A DNA stretch of 64,000 bases from Clostridia bacterium (lineage in GTDB: Bacteria; Bacillota; Clostridia; Lachnospirales; Lachnospiraceae): the NCBI GenBank assembly GCA_910574835.1, contig CAJTDE010000006.1:62001-126000 (forward strand). The letters are read 5' to 3'. Below the pieces are notes generated by a model that saw only the letters and a program-made list of their open reading frames with translations, searched no databases and had not been told where the DNA came from. Made by a program: the position numbers and the translations under genes. Below are positions 17,097 to 26,059 of the stretch, piece after piece; position 1 is the first letter of the stretch; each line of letters starts with the position of its first letter.

Positions 17097-18431
17097 ATGG
17101 CAGAAAGTCAAAACATAGAATATAAAGAGTCATGGAGAGATGAATATCTGAAATGGGTATGCGGTTTTGCTAATGCGCAAGGAGGAAGCATTTATATCGG
17201 ACTTGATGACAACGGGGAGATTGTTGGTGTGGCTGACTGCCAAAAACTTCTTGAGGATATTCCCAATAAAATTAAGGATACAATGGGGATTATAGCCGAC
17301 GTAAATTGCCTGGATGAGAACGGAAAACAATATATTCAGATTATTGTAAATCCAAGCTCTTATCCGGTTAATTATCGTGGCGAGTATCATTATAGGAGTG
17401 GAAGTACAAAACAACAACTTCGTGGTTCGGCACTGACAGAATTTCTAGTCAGAAAGACAGGATATCGTTGGGATGCAGTTCCAATCGATAATGTTTCTGT
17501 TGCAGACTTAGATATAGAGAGTTTTGAAATTTTTCGTCGGGAAGCAGTTCGTACAGAACGAATGACACGTAAAGATTTGGAATGTACAAATGAGGAATTG
17601 CTCAATAAATTGGGACTGATTGCTGATGGAAAATTGAAACGAGCAGCAGTTTTGCTTTTTTATCGTAATCCACAACGTTTTTTTACAGGCTGTTATGTGA
17701 AAATTGGAAAGTTTGGTGTAGGTTCAGATCTTCAATATCAGGATGTGGTTGAAGGATCGCTTATTCTGATAGCAGACAGGGTAGTTGAACTGATTTATTT
17801 GAAATATTTAAAAGCATCTATTTCTTATGATAAAGAGATACGAGTGGAGACGTATCCTTATGCGAGGGAAGCAGTACGAGAGGCTGTATACAATGCATTG
17901 ATACATTGTAAATGGGAAGACGGTATCCCGATTCAAATTCGAATAGAAGAAGAGTCTATGTATATTAGCAATGCATGTGTATTTCCAAGTGACTGGACAA
18001 CAGAAAATCTTATGAAAACTCATAATTCCAGACCATATAATCCGGATTTAGCGAATACCTTTTTCAGAGCTGGGTATATAGAAGCATGGGGACGAGGCAT
18101 ACAGAAGATTTGTGAGGAATGCGATTTGATGGGTGCTAAGATTCCGGAATATAGTATTCTTGGAAACGACATTATGGTTAAGTTTATTGCGGTTGTGACT
18201 AGCAAAGCGTTTAAAAGGACAAATGATGTCCGAAAAGAAAAACGCATGAATACAAGGGTTTTAGAGATTATAACAGCGCAAACGGACATTTCACTGTCCG
18301 AAATAGCTGACCGTTTAGGAGTGTCATACAAAACGGTGCAAAGGGCCGTGGCAGACTTAAAAAAGATTGGTGTTATCGAAAGAGTTGGAGGAAGAAGAAA
18401 AGGGTATTGGAGAGTAAAGGAGAACGATTGA
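17097..18431 (+). CDS. AlbA_2 (Schlafen-like) domain transcriptional regulator
   Basis: In this 444-residue protein the N-terminal AlbA_2/divergent AAA-4 domain shows the family pattern E-x-K-E (IEYKES, residues 7-12) and GFANAQGGSIYIGLDDNGEIVG. The middle resembles the RecG-like C-terminal segment, with EAVYNALIHCKWEDGIPIQIRIE and NPDLANTFFRAGYIEAWGRG. A C-terminal winged helix-turn-helix (about 383-440) contains SLSEIADRLGVSYKTVQRAV. Such proteins are common in accessory islands, sometimes linked to stress or phage responses, with targets unknown. GGAGG precedes the ATG. The gene is AT-rich relative to its neighbours. Confidence 0.88.
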   Translation: MAESQNIEYKESWRDEYLKWVCGFANAQGGSIYIGLDDNGEIVGVADCQKLLEDIPNKIKDTMGIIADVNCLDENGKQYIQIIVNPSSYPVNYRGEYHYRSGSTKQQLRGSALTEFLVRKTGYRWDAVPIDNVSVADLDIESFEIFRREAVRTERMTRKDLECTNEELLNKLGLIADGKLKRAAVLLFYRNPQRFFTGCYVKIGKFGVGSDLQYQDVVEGSLILIADRVVELIYLKYLKASISYDKEIRVETYPYAREAVREAVYNALIHCKWEDGIPIQIRIEEESMYISNACVFPSDWTTENLMKTHNSRPYNPDLANTFFRAGYIEAWGRGIQKICEECDLMGAKIPEYSILGNDIMVKFIAVVTSKAFKRTNDVRKEKRMNTRVLEIITAQTDISLSEIADRLGVSYKTVQRAVADLKKIGVIERVGGRRKGYWRVKEND

Positions 18432-18569
18432 TAATTATGGTAATATCTATTCCATGATGATATATTTGAATTTGTGTAGAATGATGGAAAAATAAGCATA
18501 TTTAGTGAAACTGTCTGTTATTGTAGCCGCAGCTTTTCATAGATTTCCGCAGGGATTATTTACCTGTGC

Positions 18570-18598
18570 TTGCCAGAAGGAAAAAGATCCGCTATAAT
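18570..18598 (+). promoter_or_regulatory. Sigma-A promoter of the DUF212 gene
   Basis: TTGCCA (18570-18575), 17-base spacer, TATAAT (18593-18598), 40 bases before the start codon. Confidence 0.75.
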
Positions 18599-18638
18599 GG
18601 ACAAAGATGTTTTTCAGACAGGAAGGAATACATAACAG

Positions 18639-19088
18639 ATGAGCGGTTTTGAAGCACTGACAGGAAATACACTATTAATAAGCGCAGTCACAGGCTGGTT
18701 TGTGGCACAGGTGTTAAAGACCCTGATCCATGCCTGGGTAAATAAGGGATTTGATCCGGAGCGGCTCATAGGCTCCGGCGGTATGCCAAGCTCCCACGCC
18801 TCTACGGTCTGCGCCCTGGCCGTTTCCGCGGGAAAAGAATACGGCGTCGGCTCCTCAATCTTCGCAGTAACGGCGATACTTGCGATCATCGTTATGCACG
18901 ACGCGATGGGCGTGCGCCTGGAGACAGGAAAGCAGGCAAAGCTGCTCAATCAGATTTTAGACAGCTTTAAAACTTTGGAGGGAAAGAAGCTGACAGAGGA
19001 GAAATTGAAGGAATTTGTGGGACATACCCCTCTGCAGGTACTTATGGGAGCAATCCTTGGAATATGGATCGGCTGGCTTATGGGATAG
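18639..19088 (+). CDS. Divergent PAP2-family (DUF212) membrane protein
   Basis: The 149-residue membrane protein has about four hydrophobic segments and the family's conserved segments GGMPSSHASTVCALAVSAG and VMHDAMGVRLETGKQA. The SSH motif and HDA/R resemble acid phosphatase/PAP2 phosphatase motifs, so a lipid-phosphate phosphatase role is plausible but unproven. It has its own promoter and lies 73 bases upstream of citrate synthase, with which it may be co-transcribed. Confidence 0.88.
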   Translation: MSGFEALTGNTLLISAVTGWFVAQVLKTLIHAWVNKGFDPERLIGSGGMPSSHASTVCALAVSAGKEYGVGSSIFAVTAILAIIVMHDAMGVRLETGKQAKLLNQILDSFKTLEGKKLTEEKLKEFVGHTPLQVLMGAILGIWIGWLMG

Positions 19089-19161
19089 AGCAGGCTTGCG
19101 GCTGAACATTCATTTCACATAGGTGAAGAGTAAGATTTCGAAACCGGAATAGGAGAACATT

Positions 19162-20538
19162 ATGAAAAAAGAAGTACATGTAGATGAAAGACTGGAAAAG
19201 CTGGTAGAATACAGTATGCGTTCCGGTCAGATTGACGGCAAGCTTTATGAAGAGTACGATGTAAAAAGGGGCCTTCGTGATTCCTCGGGAAAAGGCGTTC
19301 TCACCGGCCTTACGGAGATTTCGGACGTGGTTTCCTTCGGCTATGTGGAGGGAGAAAAAGTCCCCATTGACGGCGAGCTTTATTTCCAGGGCGTAAATGT
19401 CCGGGATTTGGTAAAGGGCTTCGCCAACCGCCGCTTTGCCTTTGAGGAATCCACCTACCTTTTGCTGTTCGGCAAGCTGCCTACGGAGGAGCAGCTCAAA
19501 GAGTTTATTGAAATCCTGGGAGAATTTCGCAGCCTGCCGGATACCTTTGTCCGGGATGTGGTGATGAAGGCTCCCAGCTCCAATATGATGAATACCCTGC
19601 AAAAATGCGTGCTGACCCTCTATTCCTACGACGAGAATCCGGAGGACATTTCCATTGCAAATGTATTGCAGCAGTCCTTAAGGCTGATTGCCCAGTTCCC
19701 CCTGTTCTGCGTATACGGTTATCATGCCTACCGCCATTATCATCTGGACAAGAGCCTGATTATCCGCAACCCCAAGCCGGAGCTTTCCACGGCGGAAAAT
19801 ATCCTGCGCCTTCTTCGCAAGGACGGCACTTATACGGAGCTTGAGGCAAAAGTACTGGATGTGGCCCTGGTGCTTCACGCAGAACACGGCGGCGGCAACA
19901 ACTCTACTTTTACCACCCATGTGGTTTCCTCCACCGGAACGGATACCTATTCCGCAGTAGCGGCGTCCTTAGGGTCCCTAAAGGGTCCCAAGCACGGCGG
20001 CGCCAACCTGAAGGTTCAGGAAATGTTCCGTGACATCAAGGACCATGTGTCAAACTGGAAGGATGAGGAGGCTCTCCGTGCTTATCTGGTGCGGATTCTT
20101 AAAAAAGAAGCCTTTGACAAGGCCGGACTGATCTATGGAATCGGCCATGCCGTTTATACGGAATCCGATCCCAGGGCCGTGATTTTAAAGGAGTATGCGA
20201 GAAAGCTTTCCGAGGAAAAGGGCCTGACCCGGGAATTTGAGCTGTACGAGCGCGTGGAGCGCCTTGGCGGAGAGTGCTTAATGTCGGGACGGAAGCTCTT
20301 AAAGCCCGTTTGCGCCAATGTGGACTTCTACAGCGGCTTTGTCTACAGTATGCTTGGACTTCCGGCGGAGCTGTTTACGCCTATTTTTGCCATTTCCCGT
20401 ATCTCCGGCTGGAGCGCCCACCGTATCGAAGAGCTGGCAAATGCGGGCAAGATTGTCCGTCCGGCTTACAAGTATGTGGGGCATCATGTGGATTATGAGG
20501 AATTGGAGGAGCGGAAGCTTTCTTCCATTCAAAAATGA
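19162..20538 (+). CDS. Citrate synthase
   Basis: The 458-residue enzyme condenses acetyl-CoA and oxaloacetate. The catalytic regions are visible as ALVLHAEHGGGNNSTFTTHV, GSLKGPKHGGANLKVQEM and GIGHAVYTESDPRAVIL. In anaerobic Clostridia it usually feeds the oxidative branch toward 2-oxoglutarate and glutamate; no aconitase or isocitrate dehydrogenase follows here. The start follows ATAGGAG within a short E-like leader (19135-19155). Confidence 0.95.
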   Translation: MKKEVHVDERLEKLVEYSMRSGQIDGKLYEEYDVKRGLRDSSGKGVLTGLTEISDVVSFGYVEGEKVPIDGELYFQGVNVRDLVKGFANRRFAFEESTYLLLFGKLPTEEQLKEFIEILGEFRSLPDTFVRDVVMKAPSSNMMNTLQKCVLTLYSYDENPEDISIANVLQQSLRLIAQFPLFCVYGYHAYRHYHLDKSLIIRNPKPELSTAENILRLLRKDGTYTELEAKVLDVALVLHAEHGGGNNSTFTTHVVSSTGTDTYSAVAASLGSLKGPKHGGANLKVQEMFRDIKDHVSNWKDEEALRAYLVRILKKEAFDKAGLIYGIGHAVYTESDPRAVILKEYARKLSEEKGLTREFELYERVERLGGECLMSGRKLLKPVCANVDFYSGFVYSMLGLPAELFTPIFAISRISGWSAHRIEELANAGKIVRPAYKYVGHHVDYEELEERKLSSIQK

Positions 20539-20579
20539 GATTCGGGATCTGAATCCCTTGTCCGCTGAGGGGAACTTCA

Positions 20580-20778
20580 ATGGAAGCTCTGGTGCGGACG
20601 GTATTTGAAAGAGAAAATCCGGCGGAATTGGAAAAATTATGCATATACCCCGCGGATGACAGTGGTTTACTATCTGCCCATTCGAAATCTTGCGGATAAG
20701 CTTGACGGCCTGTCAGACGAAGCATATGACGCCATGAGGGAGCACGGCTCGCTGATTTGGAGCGGGATGTCGGTTTGA
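20580..20778 (+). pseudogene. Possible decayed small gene between citrate synthase and dac
   Basis: A 39-codon frame begins ATG at 20580 (MEALVRTVFERENPAELEKL), and an overlapping 40-codon frame in another phase (20656-20778, MTVVYYLPIRNLADKLDGLS) continues with coding-like composition. Joined by a frameshift near 20655 they would give one short protein that I do not recognise. The 356-base gap holds only this and the hairpin at 20841-20890. Confidence 0.25.
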
Positions 20779-20840
20779 GCGCCGGGCGGAAAAGGAAATG
20801 AAATCGATACGCGGAAGTGTTTCCACAAAAATGACATATT

Positions 20841-20890
20841 TTCCCCTTCTATTACATTACTAATAGTAATGGCAATAAATAGAAGGGGAA
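20841..20890 (+). promoter_or_regulatory. Nested palindrome burying the dac ribosome binding site
   Basis: TTCCCCTTCTATT (20841-20853) and AATAGAAGGGGAA (20878-20890) form a perfect 13-bp stem; inside it lies a second palindrome CATTACTAATAGTAATG (20855-20871). The 3' outer arm contains the AAGGGG ribosome binding site, with the start ATG at 20895. It could act as a translational switch in RNA or as an operator in DNA. Confidence 0.7.
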
Positions 20891-20894
20891 TTTT

Positions 20895-22400
20895 ATGAAG
20901 AAGGTTTGTATTTTCCTGCTTGTTTTCTGCCTTGGCTTCCGGTCGCCGGCGCTTCTTGTGCAGGCATCGGGAGGGGAGACGGAGGAGGGAAGCCAGGCTC
21001 AGAACCATATGCCGCCGGCCGAAGTTCAGGAACAAAATGAGAACTCAAATCCGTCTGAAGCGCAGGAACAAAGCGGCGGAAGCGCACCCGCGGCGGAAAC
21101 AAAAGACCAGGAACGCAAGACAGAGGAAATAGCCGCGGAGGGACGGAGCACAGATCAGGAGCTTCCCGAGAAGGCGGCTCCGGGGGAAAAGCTGCCGGGG
21201 AAGGAAGTAGAGGAATCCATATTGGGTAAAATCGCTCAGTCCGGGCAGGCCGCCGGAGAATCGGCCGCGGAGACGGCCGGTGAAGATCCGGGGGATGAGG
21301 CAGCGCCGGCCGCCGGGGACAGCATTGGAATCAGTGCGCCCTCTGCGGTTCTTATGGAGGCTTCTACGGGAACCGTGGTTTTGGAGAAAAATTCCCATGA
21401 GAAGCTTCCGCCGGCCAGTGTGACGAAGATAATGACACTTCTGTTGATCTTCGATGCCATTTCTCAGGGGAAGATTAAGCTGGAGGATACGGTGACAACC
21501 TCCACTTATGCGGCTTCTATGGGAGGTTCTCAGGTCTTTTTGGAGGAGGGGGAGACTCAGAGTGTGGATACGATGATCAAGTGCATTTCCGTAGCCTCTG
21601 CGAATGACGCTTCCGTAGCAATGGCGGAGTACATCGCCGGAACGGAAGAGCTTTTTGTGGAAATGATGAACAATCGGGCGAAAGAGCTTGGCATGAAGGA
21701 CACTCACTTTGTCAACTGCTGCGGTCTGGACGTGGACGGCCATGTGACTACGGCCTACGATATTGCCCTGATGTCCCGGGAATTGATTACCAAATATCCC
21801 CAGATACATAATTACTCCACAATCTGGATGGAAAATATCACCCATACGACCAAACGCGGAACGGAGGAGTTCGGCCTTGCCAATACCAACAAGCTGATCC
21901 GCCAGTATCCCTATGCCACAGGCTTAAAGACCGGCTCTACCAGCCTTGCAAAATACTGCGTGTCGGCAACGGCGGAGAAGGACGGTATTGAAATGATTGC
22001 CGTGATCATGGCGGCTCCCGACCCCAAAGGGCGCTTTGCGGATGCAACGGCGCTTCTGAATTACGGCTATGCCAAATGCAGTCTCTACCAGGATCTGGAG
22101 GAGCAGCCCGATGTGGTGGTTCCCATTCGCTTCGGTGTGAAAGAGGAGGTAAAGGGAACCTATGACGGGACATTTGCCTATCTCAGCACGACAGGAGAGG
22201 ATTTGACCGCCATTGAAAAGAAATGGCTCTGTGTCAAGGAGCTGACCGCCCCCGTACAGGAAGGGCAGGAGATCGGGAAGCTTACCTATATGCTTGGGGA
22301 TAAGGAATTGGGGAGTATTTCCATTGTGGCTTCGGAGGCTGTGGAGAAGGCGGGGTACAATGAGTATTTGAAGCGGACCTTTGATTATATGCTTCTGTAA
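20895..22400 (+). CDS. D-alanyl-D-alanine carboxypeptidase (PBP5/DacF type)
   Basis: The 501-residue protein is exported by a signal peptide (residues 1-25). A long low-complexity Glu/Ala/Gln-rich spacer (about 27-145) is unusual for the family and may span the wall. The peptidase domain has SxxK in PASVTKIM (about 175), SAN in SVASANDASVAMAEY and KTGS in YATGLKTGSTSLAKYC. It trims the fifth residue of peptidoglycan stem peptides. A C-terminal PBP5-like domain follows. Translation may be controlled by the hairpin just upstream. A second dac gene lies at 41574. Confidence 0.94.
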   Translation: MKKVCIFLLVFCLGFRSPALLVQASGGETEEGSQAQNHMPPAEVQEQNENSNPSEAQEQSGGSAPAAETKDQERKTEEIAAEGRSTDQELPEKAAPGEKLPGKEVEESILGKIAQSGQAAGESAAETAGEDPGDEAAPAAGDSIGISAPSAVLMEASTGTVVLEKNSHEKLPPASVTKIMTLLLIFDAISQGKIKLEDTVTTSTYAASMGGSQVFLEEGETQSVDTMIKCISVASANDASVAMAEYIAGTEELFVEMMNNRAKELGMKDTHFVNCCGLDVDGHVTTAYDIALMSRELITKYPQIHNYSTIWMENITHTTKRGTEEFGLANTNKLIRQYPYATGLKTGSTSLAKYCVSATAEKDGIEMIAVIMAAPDPKGRFADATALLNYGYAKCSLYQDLEEQPDVVVPIRFGVKEEVKGTYDGTFAYLSTTGEDLTAIEKKWLCVKELTAPVQEGQEIGKLTYMLGDKELGSISIVASEAVEKAGYNEYLKRTFDYMLL

Positions 22401-22422
22401 AAAAGATAAATTAAGATAAAAT

Positions 22423-22460
22423 GGGGACTGCTGCAAGAAATAAGTCAACAGTCCCCTTTT
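22423..22460 (+). terminator. Terminator after the first dac gene
   Basis: GGGGACTG (22423-22430) pairs with CAGTCCCC (22449-22456), followed by TTTT. Confidence 0.75.
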
Positions 22461-22506
22461 CGGCATAATTAAGATTTTTAAATAAGATTCCAACAAGTTT
22501 TAAGGC

Positions 22507-23139
22507 TTAGATCCGAAAGACTCCAAGAATCTTTTTGGCCAACTCATTATGCGGTTTCTCCGGATTTCCCTGAAATATATTCACATGATTCAGATCGCCG
22601 CTGCGATCCGTAAATGCAGGAAACAGGAATCCGCAGGCAGGTTCTCCCGGTTCGTATCGACCGGCAAGGGGACAAATTACACAGATGAGATATTCAAAGA
22701 CCTCCTCAGATTCCCACAGACGTTCTTTATCGGAAGTTTTTGACGGAATGTCGTATCTGTCGTGAAACATTATAATGGCATATTCCGAATCACTTTGGTA
22801 GTGCTCCATAACGATATCGTAAAATGAATCCATAAGCGCGTCATTTTTCAGACCGCAGTCTTTTATTGCCATAAGAAGCTGCCATATGCTTCCTGGTTTT
22901 AGATGCTCCGGTTTAAATTCGTATTTATTCAGATTCCTATTTGTATCGGAAAAAGGAACCGTCTTTGCCAGAGTCAGATTCTTTGCTTTTTCGGACTCGG
23001 AAAGCTTCAGAAAATTGGTATTAAAGCTCCCGTCAAAATCCCCGTTCCGATCTACGTAACATCCGGCAATTCTTGTGATGGAGGTACGCTTGGGTGTCAT
23101 TCTTCTGGTTAATTCCAGCATATCGTCTCTGTTAATCAT
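22507..23139 (-). CDS. Short DUF4317-family protein
   Basis: The 210-residue protein begins MINRDDMLELTRRMTPKRTS and carries the family's ITRIAGCYVD, AIIMFHDRYDIPSKTSD and FEYLICVICPL segments, ending after FLFPAFTDRSGDLNHV. DUF4317 proteins I know of are nearly twice as long, so this copy seems to lack its C-terminal half. It has a normal stop and a ribosome binding site (AAAGGA), so it may be a stable short form. The function is unknown. It is read leftward, 133 bases after a zinc-ribbon gene with which it may share a promoter. Confidence 0.82.
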   Translation of the reverse strand: MINRDDMLELTRRMTPKRTSITRIAGCYVDRNGDFDGSFNTNFLKLSESEKAKNLTLAKTVPFSDTNRNLNKYEFKPEHLKPGSIWQLLMAIKDCGLKNDALMDSFYDIVMEHYQSDSEYAIIMFHDRYDIPSKTSDKERLWESEEVFEYLICVICPLAGRYEPGEPACGFLFPAFTDRSGDLNHVNIFQGNPEKPHNELAKKILGVFRI

Positions 23140-23272
23140 ATTATTATTAATCCTTTAAAATTTTCTTTTAAATTTGCTTAGCTTACCTTTGTACGCTGAG
23201 GAAATTGTTTGTTCCTGCGAGCGGAGAGCCGGACGGATAATCTGCATTTACCTTTAAGAACCTCAACCGCTT

Positions 23273-23668
23273 TCAACCCTTGCGATGCCGATAGGCGGCT
23301 GTCAAGCGATTTCCGGATACGGTTTGTACTGTTTTAAGCTGTGAGGCACTCGAATTACTTGCTCCGGGATTTCCGGAAATAAAGATCGGCACGATGCAGA
23401 TAGGGCAGGAACCGTCTTCTTTGATTCTGGAACCGCACATAGAGCAGTATTTATCCTCAAGCTCTGTCTCGGATAACGATCCGGCTTCATCTAACGAGCC
23501 GATCCGAGGCTGAGATTTTGCCGGGGAAGAAGCTTCCGCAGACAAATCGCTTTTTCTGACAGAATCACGGAGGAAAGATGTAAAAGAACCGGAAGCCTTT
23601 GGGACGGAACCGGAAGAAGTTTTCATCGGACTGTAGGATAATAGATTTAAGGCAGCGATTTCAGTCAT
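23273..23668 (-). CDS. Zinc-ribbon protein of unknown function
   Basis: The 131-residue protein is not recognised as a whole. A Ser-rich N-terminal half (residues 1-65) precedes a zinc-ribbon pair C-x2-CG and C-x2-C (YCSMCGSRIKEDGSCPIC, about residues 74-91) and a Ser/Asn-rich tail. AAAGGAG precedes the ATG and a consensus promoter lies just upstream. It is probably co-transcribed with the short DUF4317 gene; a role as partner or sensor of that protein is a guess from position only. Confidence 0.65.
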   Translation of the reverse strand: MTEIAALNLLSYSPMKTSSGSVPKASGSFTSFLRDSVRKSDLSAEASSPAKSQPRIGSLDEAGSLSETELEDKYCSMCGSRIKEDGSCPICIVPIFISGNPGASNSSASQLKTVQTVSGNRLTAAYRHRKG

Positions 23669-23715
23669 ATCTTTAAAATCTCCTTTATCTTATGTTTACT
23701 TTAAAATATGAATTT

Positions 23716-23744
23716 AGTATAGGACACATTTTTTTTACTGTCAA
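23716..23744 (-). promoter_or_regulatory. Sigma-A promoter for the zinc-ribbon/DUF4317 pair
   Basis: On the minus strand: TTGACA (23744-23739), 17-base spacer, TATACT (23721-23716). Confidence 0.8.
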
Positions 23745-23758
23745 TGAAGAATACCCCA

Positions 23759-24772
23759 TCACTCCACACAAGAATAAAACAATTCATGCTGCCGCTTTAC
23801 CCTCCGGCGAACTTCATTCAGAAACTTCTCCGGTCCCAGAATCCGGATCACCGGCCCGAAGGAAAGAAGATCAATAAGAAGCTCCGTTTCATCCGCCGGA
23901 TCGTAGTAGATAGAACACAGCCAGGTATCACTCTCCGGTTCATAGACCGTCTGCTTTTCATAATTGGCAAACCGCAGCATGCACCGCTCCAGGGCATTGC
24001 GCTCATTGCGGATGCGGATCCGCACCGGCTCCCCGGCTTGCCGCTGAAAACGGCTGATATCCCAGTCAAAGTCCCTGGGAACAGGATTTTTGGAAATATG
24101 GCAGGCAAGCATACGGGCCACATTCATAACATGAAACTGCTTGGGCCGGCAATGGGACAGGGATACGCAGAGTAGACGGAACTTATCATCCTTTGGGGAA
24201 TACTGAAAACGGCAGGGCAGGACTTCGAGGGTCAGAGGATTCCCCTTGCGGCTTTCATAAGCGACAAACAGAGGACGGCGCTCCGTCATAGCCTTCAATA
24301 TGGTGCGGAAAATATTCTGATAAATGGGATCTTCATAAGGATCCCCATCCCCATAGCGGTCAAAATAGTGAAAATCCGCCGGATCATACAAGGCCGGAAC
24401 ATCCTCCAAAGCCTTCTCAAGCTCCCCCAAAGCCTCTTCCGGAAAAAAGAGCCGGAATCTTTGGTCCAAGAGCAGAGCCTTTATCCAGGACTTTTGAAGC
24501 TTTGTCAAAGGAAGCTTTAAAAAATCCTCCGTTTTTTCCGTCTGATCCTGTCCAAGCGCACAGGAAAAACACCCGTCCGCCTCCCTGTGAAGAAGAGGAC
24601 TCCAGGCCCCGTCTAGGAGCTTGGGAAGAATATTGAGAGCGCTTTCCGCAGAAGAGACGCTTAAAATATCCGCTTCCATGTCCTTCCAGGTCAGAGGCTT
24701 TGTCTCTGCATCCAATAAAATTTTCCGTACGGCCTGAAAATAAGAGCCGTAGATTTCTTCAAATAGTTCCAT
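23759..24772 (-). CDS. WYL-domain protein (second of a pair)
   Basis: The 337-residue protein has a helical N-terminal part and a C-terminal WYL-type region: YESRKGNPLTLEVLPCRFQY, the segment FRLLCVSLSHCRPKQFHVMNVARML and the C-terminal SFGPVIRILGPEKFLNEVRR. WYL domains sense ligands, possibly nucleotides or nucleic acid ends, and regulate transcription. It starts two bases after the stop of a second WYL gene, so both are translated from one mRNA and may form a heteromer. No obvious DNA-binding helix-turn-helix is seen in this partner. No CRISPR or defence genes are adjacent. Confidence 0.85.
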   Translation of the reverse strand: MELFEEIYGSYFQAVRKILLDAETKPLTWKDMEADILSVSSAESALNILPKLLDGAWSPLLHREADGCFSCALGQDQTEKTEDFLKLPLTKLQKSWIKALLLDQRFRLFFPEEALGELEKALEDVPALYDPADFHYFDRYGDGDPYEDPIYQNIFRTILKAMTERRPLFVAYESRKGNPLTLEVLPCRFQYSPKDDKFRLLCVSLSHCRPKQFHVMNVARMLACHISKNPVPRDFDWDISRFQRQAGEPVRIRIRNERNALERCMLRFANYEKQTVYEPESDTWLCSIYYDPADETELLIDLLSFGPVIRILGPEKFLNEVRRRVKRQHELFYSCVE

Positions 24773-24774
24773 TT

Positions 24775-26010
24775 TTAACCTACTTCCGAGTACATCTCAT
24801 ACATTTCCTCCAAATCCCGCGTCACCTTCCGAAGCGCCGCATCATTGGAGCACTGCAGATCCAGGATTCTTCCGGTAAATGATTTTACCCAGGAAAGCAT
24901 TTCATTTGCATCAAAAAATACGCCAGTATACAAAAATACATGTTCCCGAACCTTCAGAACTTCGCCGCCCCGCCCTTCCCGGCGGAGCCGGTTAATGATG
25001 TGTCCCTCCCGTTTTTCATCAATATACAGCTTCATACACAGAGTTTCCATGCGGCTGTGCCCTCCGAAGGAAACACCCCAGCAGAAGGCCAGATTTTTCT
25101 CTAATTTCTCCCGCAAAAGCTCATATTCCGAACAAAGCTCCAAAGGCTTTACCTTGGAAATACAGTCCAGGCGCAGACAGTTAAAACGCCGCTTTGGGAA
25201 AAAGTAAAGGCATACATAACGCCGCCCGGTCTGGGTACTGACAAAGATCCTCAGCGGAAGCCCCGTTATCTGCGTCCGGTTTCCCGAACGGACACTATGG
25301 TTTTCAAACGTAATGGTGCGATGCTCCTTCATGGCATCCAAAATCTTTAAAAGCGCCTGATCCTCCAAGGTATGTACCAGAAAATAGTGCTTCCAGCAGA
25401 AGAGATCGTTGTGAAGAAACTTCCGATCCAGAAGGGTGCTGCCCACAATGCCGAAGGGCATGGCTTCGGAGCAGAATTTTACCGCCTGCATCAAGTCCTT
25501 ATAGAGCGGAGTGTTTTCCAGGGCCATAGGGGGAGTGAGGCGGTAGGCAAAGGCTTTCCCGTTCTTTTGCGCTTCAAGAATCCCAAGGCGTTCGTATTCC
25601 CGGCATTTGTTCCGCACGGTCTGGAGATCCGGGACAGTCTCAAGACGCTCCGCCAGAAGATCACAGAGAGCGGAAGCAGTGAGCGCGTTCTTATTTCCCA
25701 GAAGATCCAGAAGGAAAAAATGAAGCAGCAGATCATTGTCCGTAAAGCTTTTGGACTTCCAGGCGGCGTAGAGGGGATTGGTGGAAAGCTGCTTGCTGTC
25801 CATATGGACGGACACCTGTTTTCCCCGGGAGGTGTAATCCGCGTGGATATATCCGGCCAGGTAGCTCTCGATCCGGCGGCGTTCATTGTCGTAGGTGCGG
25901 CCGCTTTTTTCTCCGAACTCGCTGCGGACCTTAAAGCCGTAGAGGAAAAATTGCCGCATATAATCCCGGATGCGTTCAAAATTTTTGATAAGCTCTTGAT
26001 AGTCGGACAT
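24775..26010 (-). CDS. WYL-domain transcriptional regulator (first of a pair)
   Basis: The 411-residue protein carries a winged-helix-like region (about 60-150, with TASALCDLLAERLETVPDLQ followed by TVRNKCREYERLGILEAQ), then a WYL core (TITFENHSVRSGNRTQITGL and LPLRIFVSTQTGRRYVCLYF) and a C-terminal WCX-like extension. Because only this partner has a credible DNA-binding part, it probably directs the pair to DNA. It is transcribed leftward from its own promoter (26060-26088). Confidence 0.87.
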   Translation of the reverse strand: MSDYQELIKNFERIRDYMRQFFLYGFKVRSEFGEKSGRTYDNERRRIESYLAGYIHADYTSRGKQVSVHMDSKQLSTNPLYAAWKSKSFTDNDLLLHFFLLDLLGNKNALTASALCDLLAERLETVPDLQTVRNKCREYERLGILEAQKNGKAFAYRLTPPMALENTPLYKDLMQAVKFCSEAMPFGIVGSTLLDRKFLHNDLFCWKHYFLVHTLEDQALLKILDAMKEHRTITFENHSVRSGNRTQITGLPLRIFVSTQTGRRYVCLYFFPKRRFNCLRLDCISKVKPLELCSEYELLREKLEKNLAFCWGVSFGGHSRMETLCMKLYIDEKREGHIINRLRREGRGGEVLKVREHVFLYTGVFFDANEMLSWVKSFTGRILDLQCSNDAALRKVTRDLEEMYEMYSEVG

Positions 26011-26059
26011 GGTACGGCCTTTCTGGTAATCTCTAAAAGTAAATGTGATAACTAAGTCA

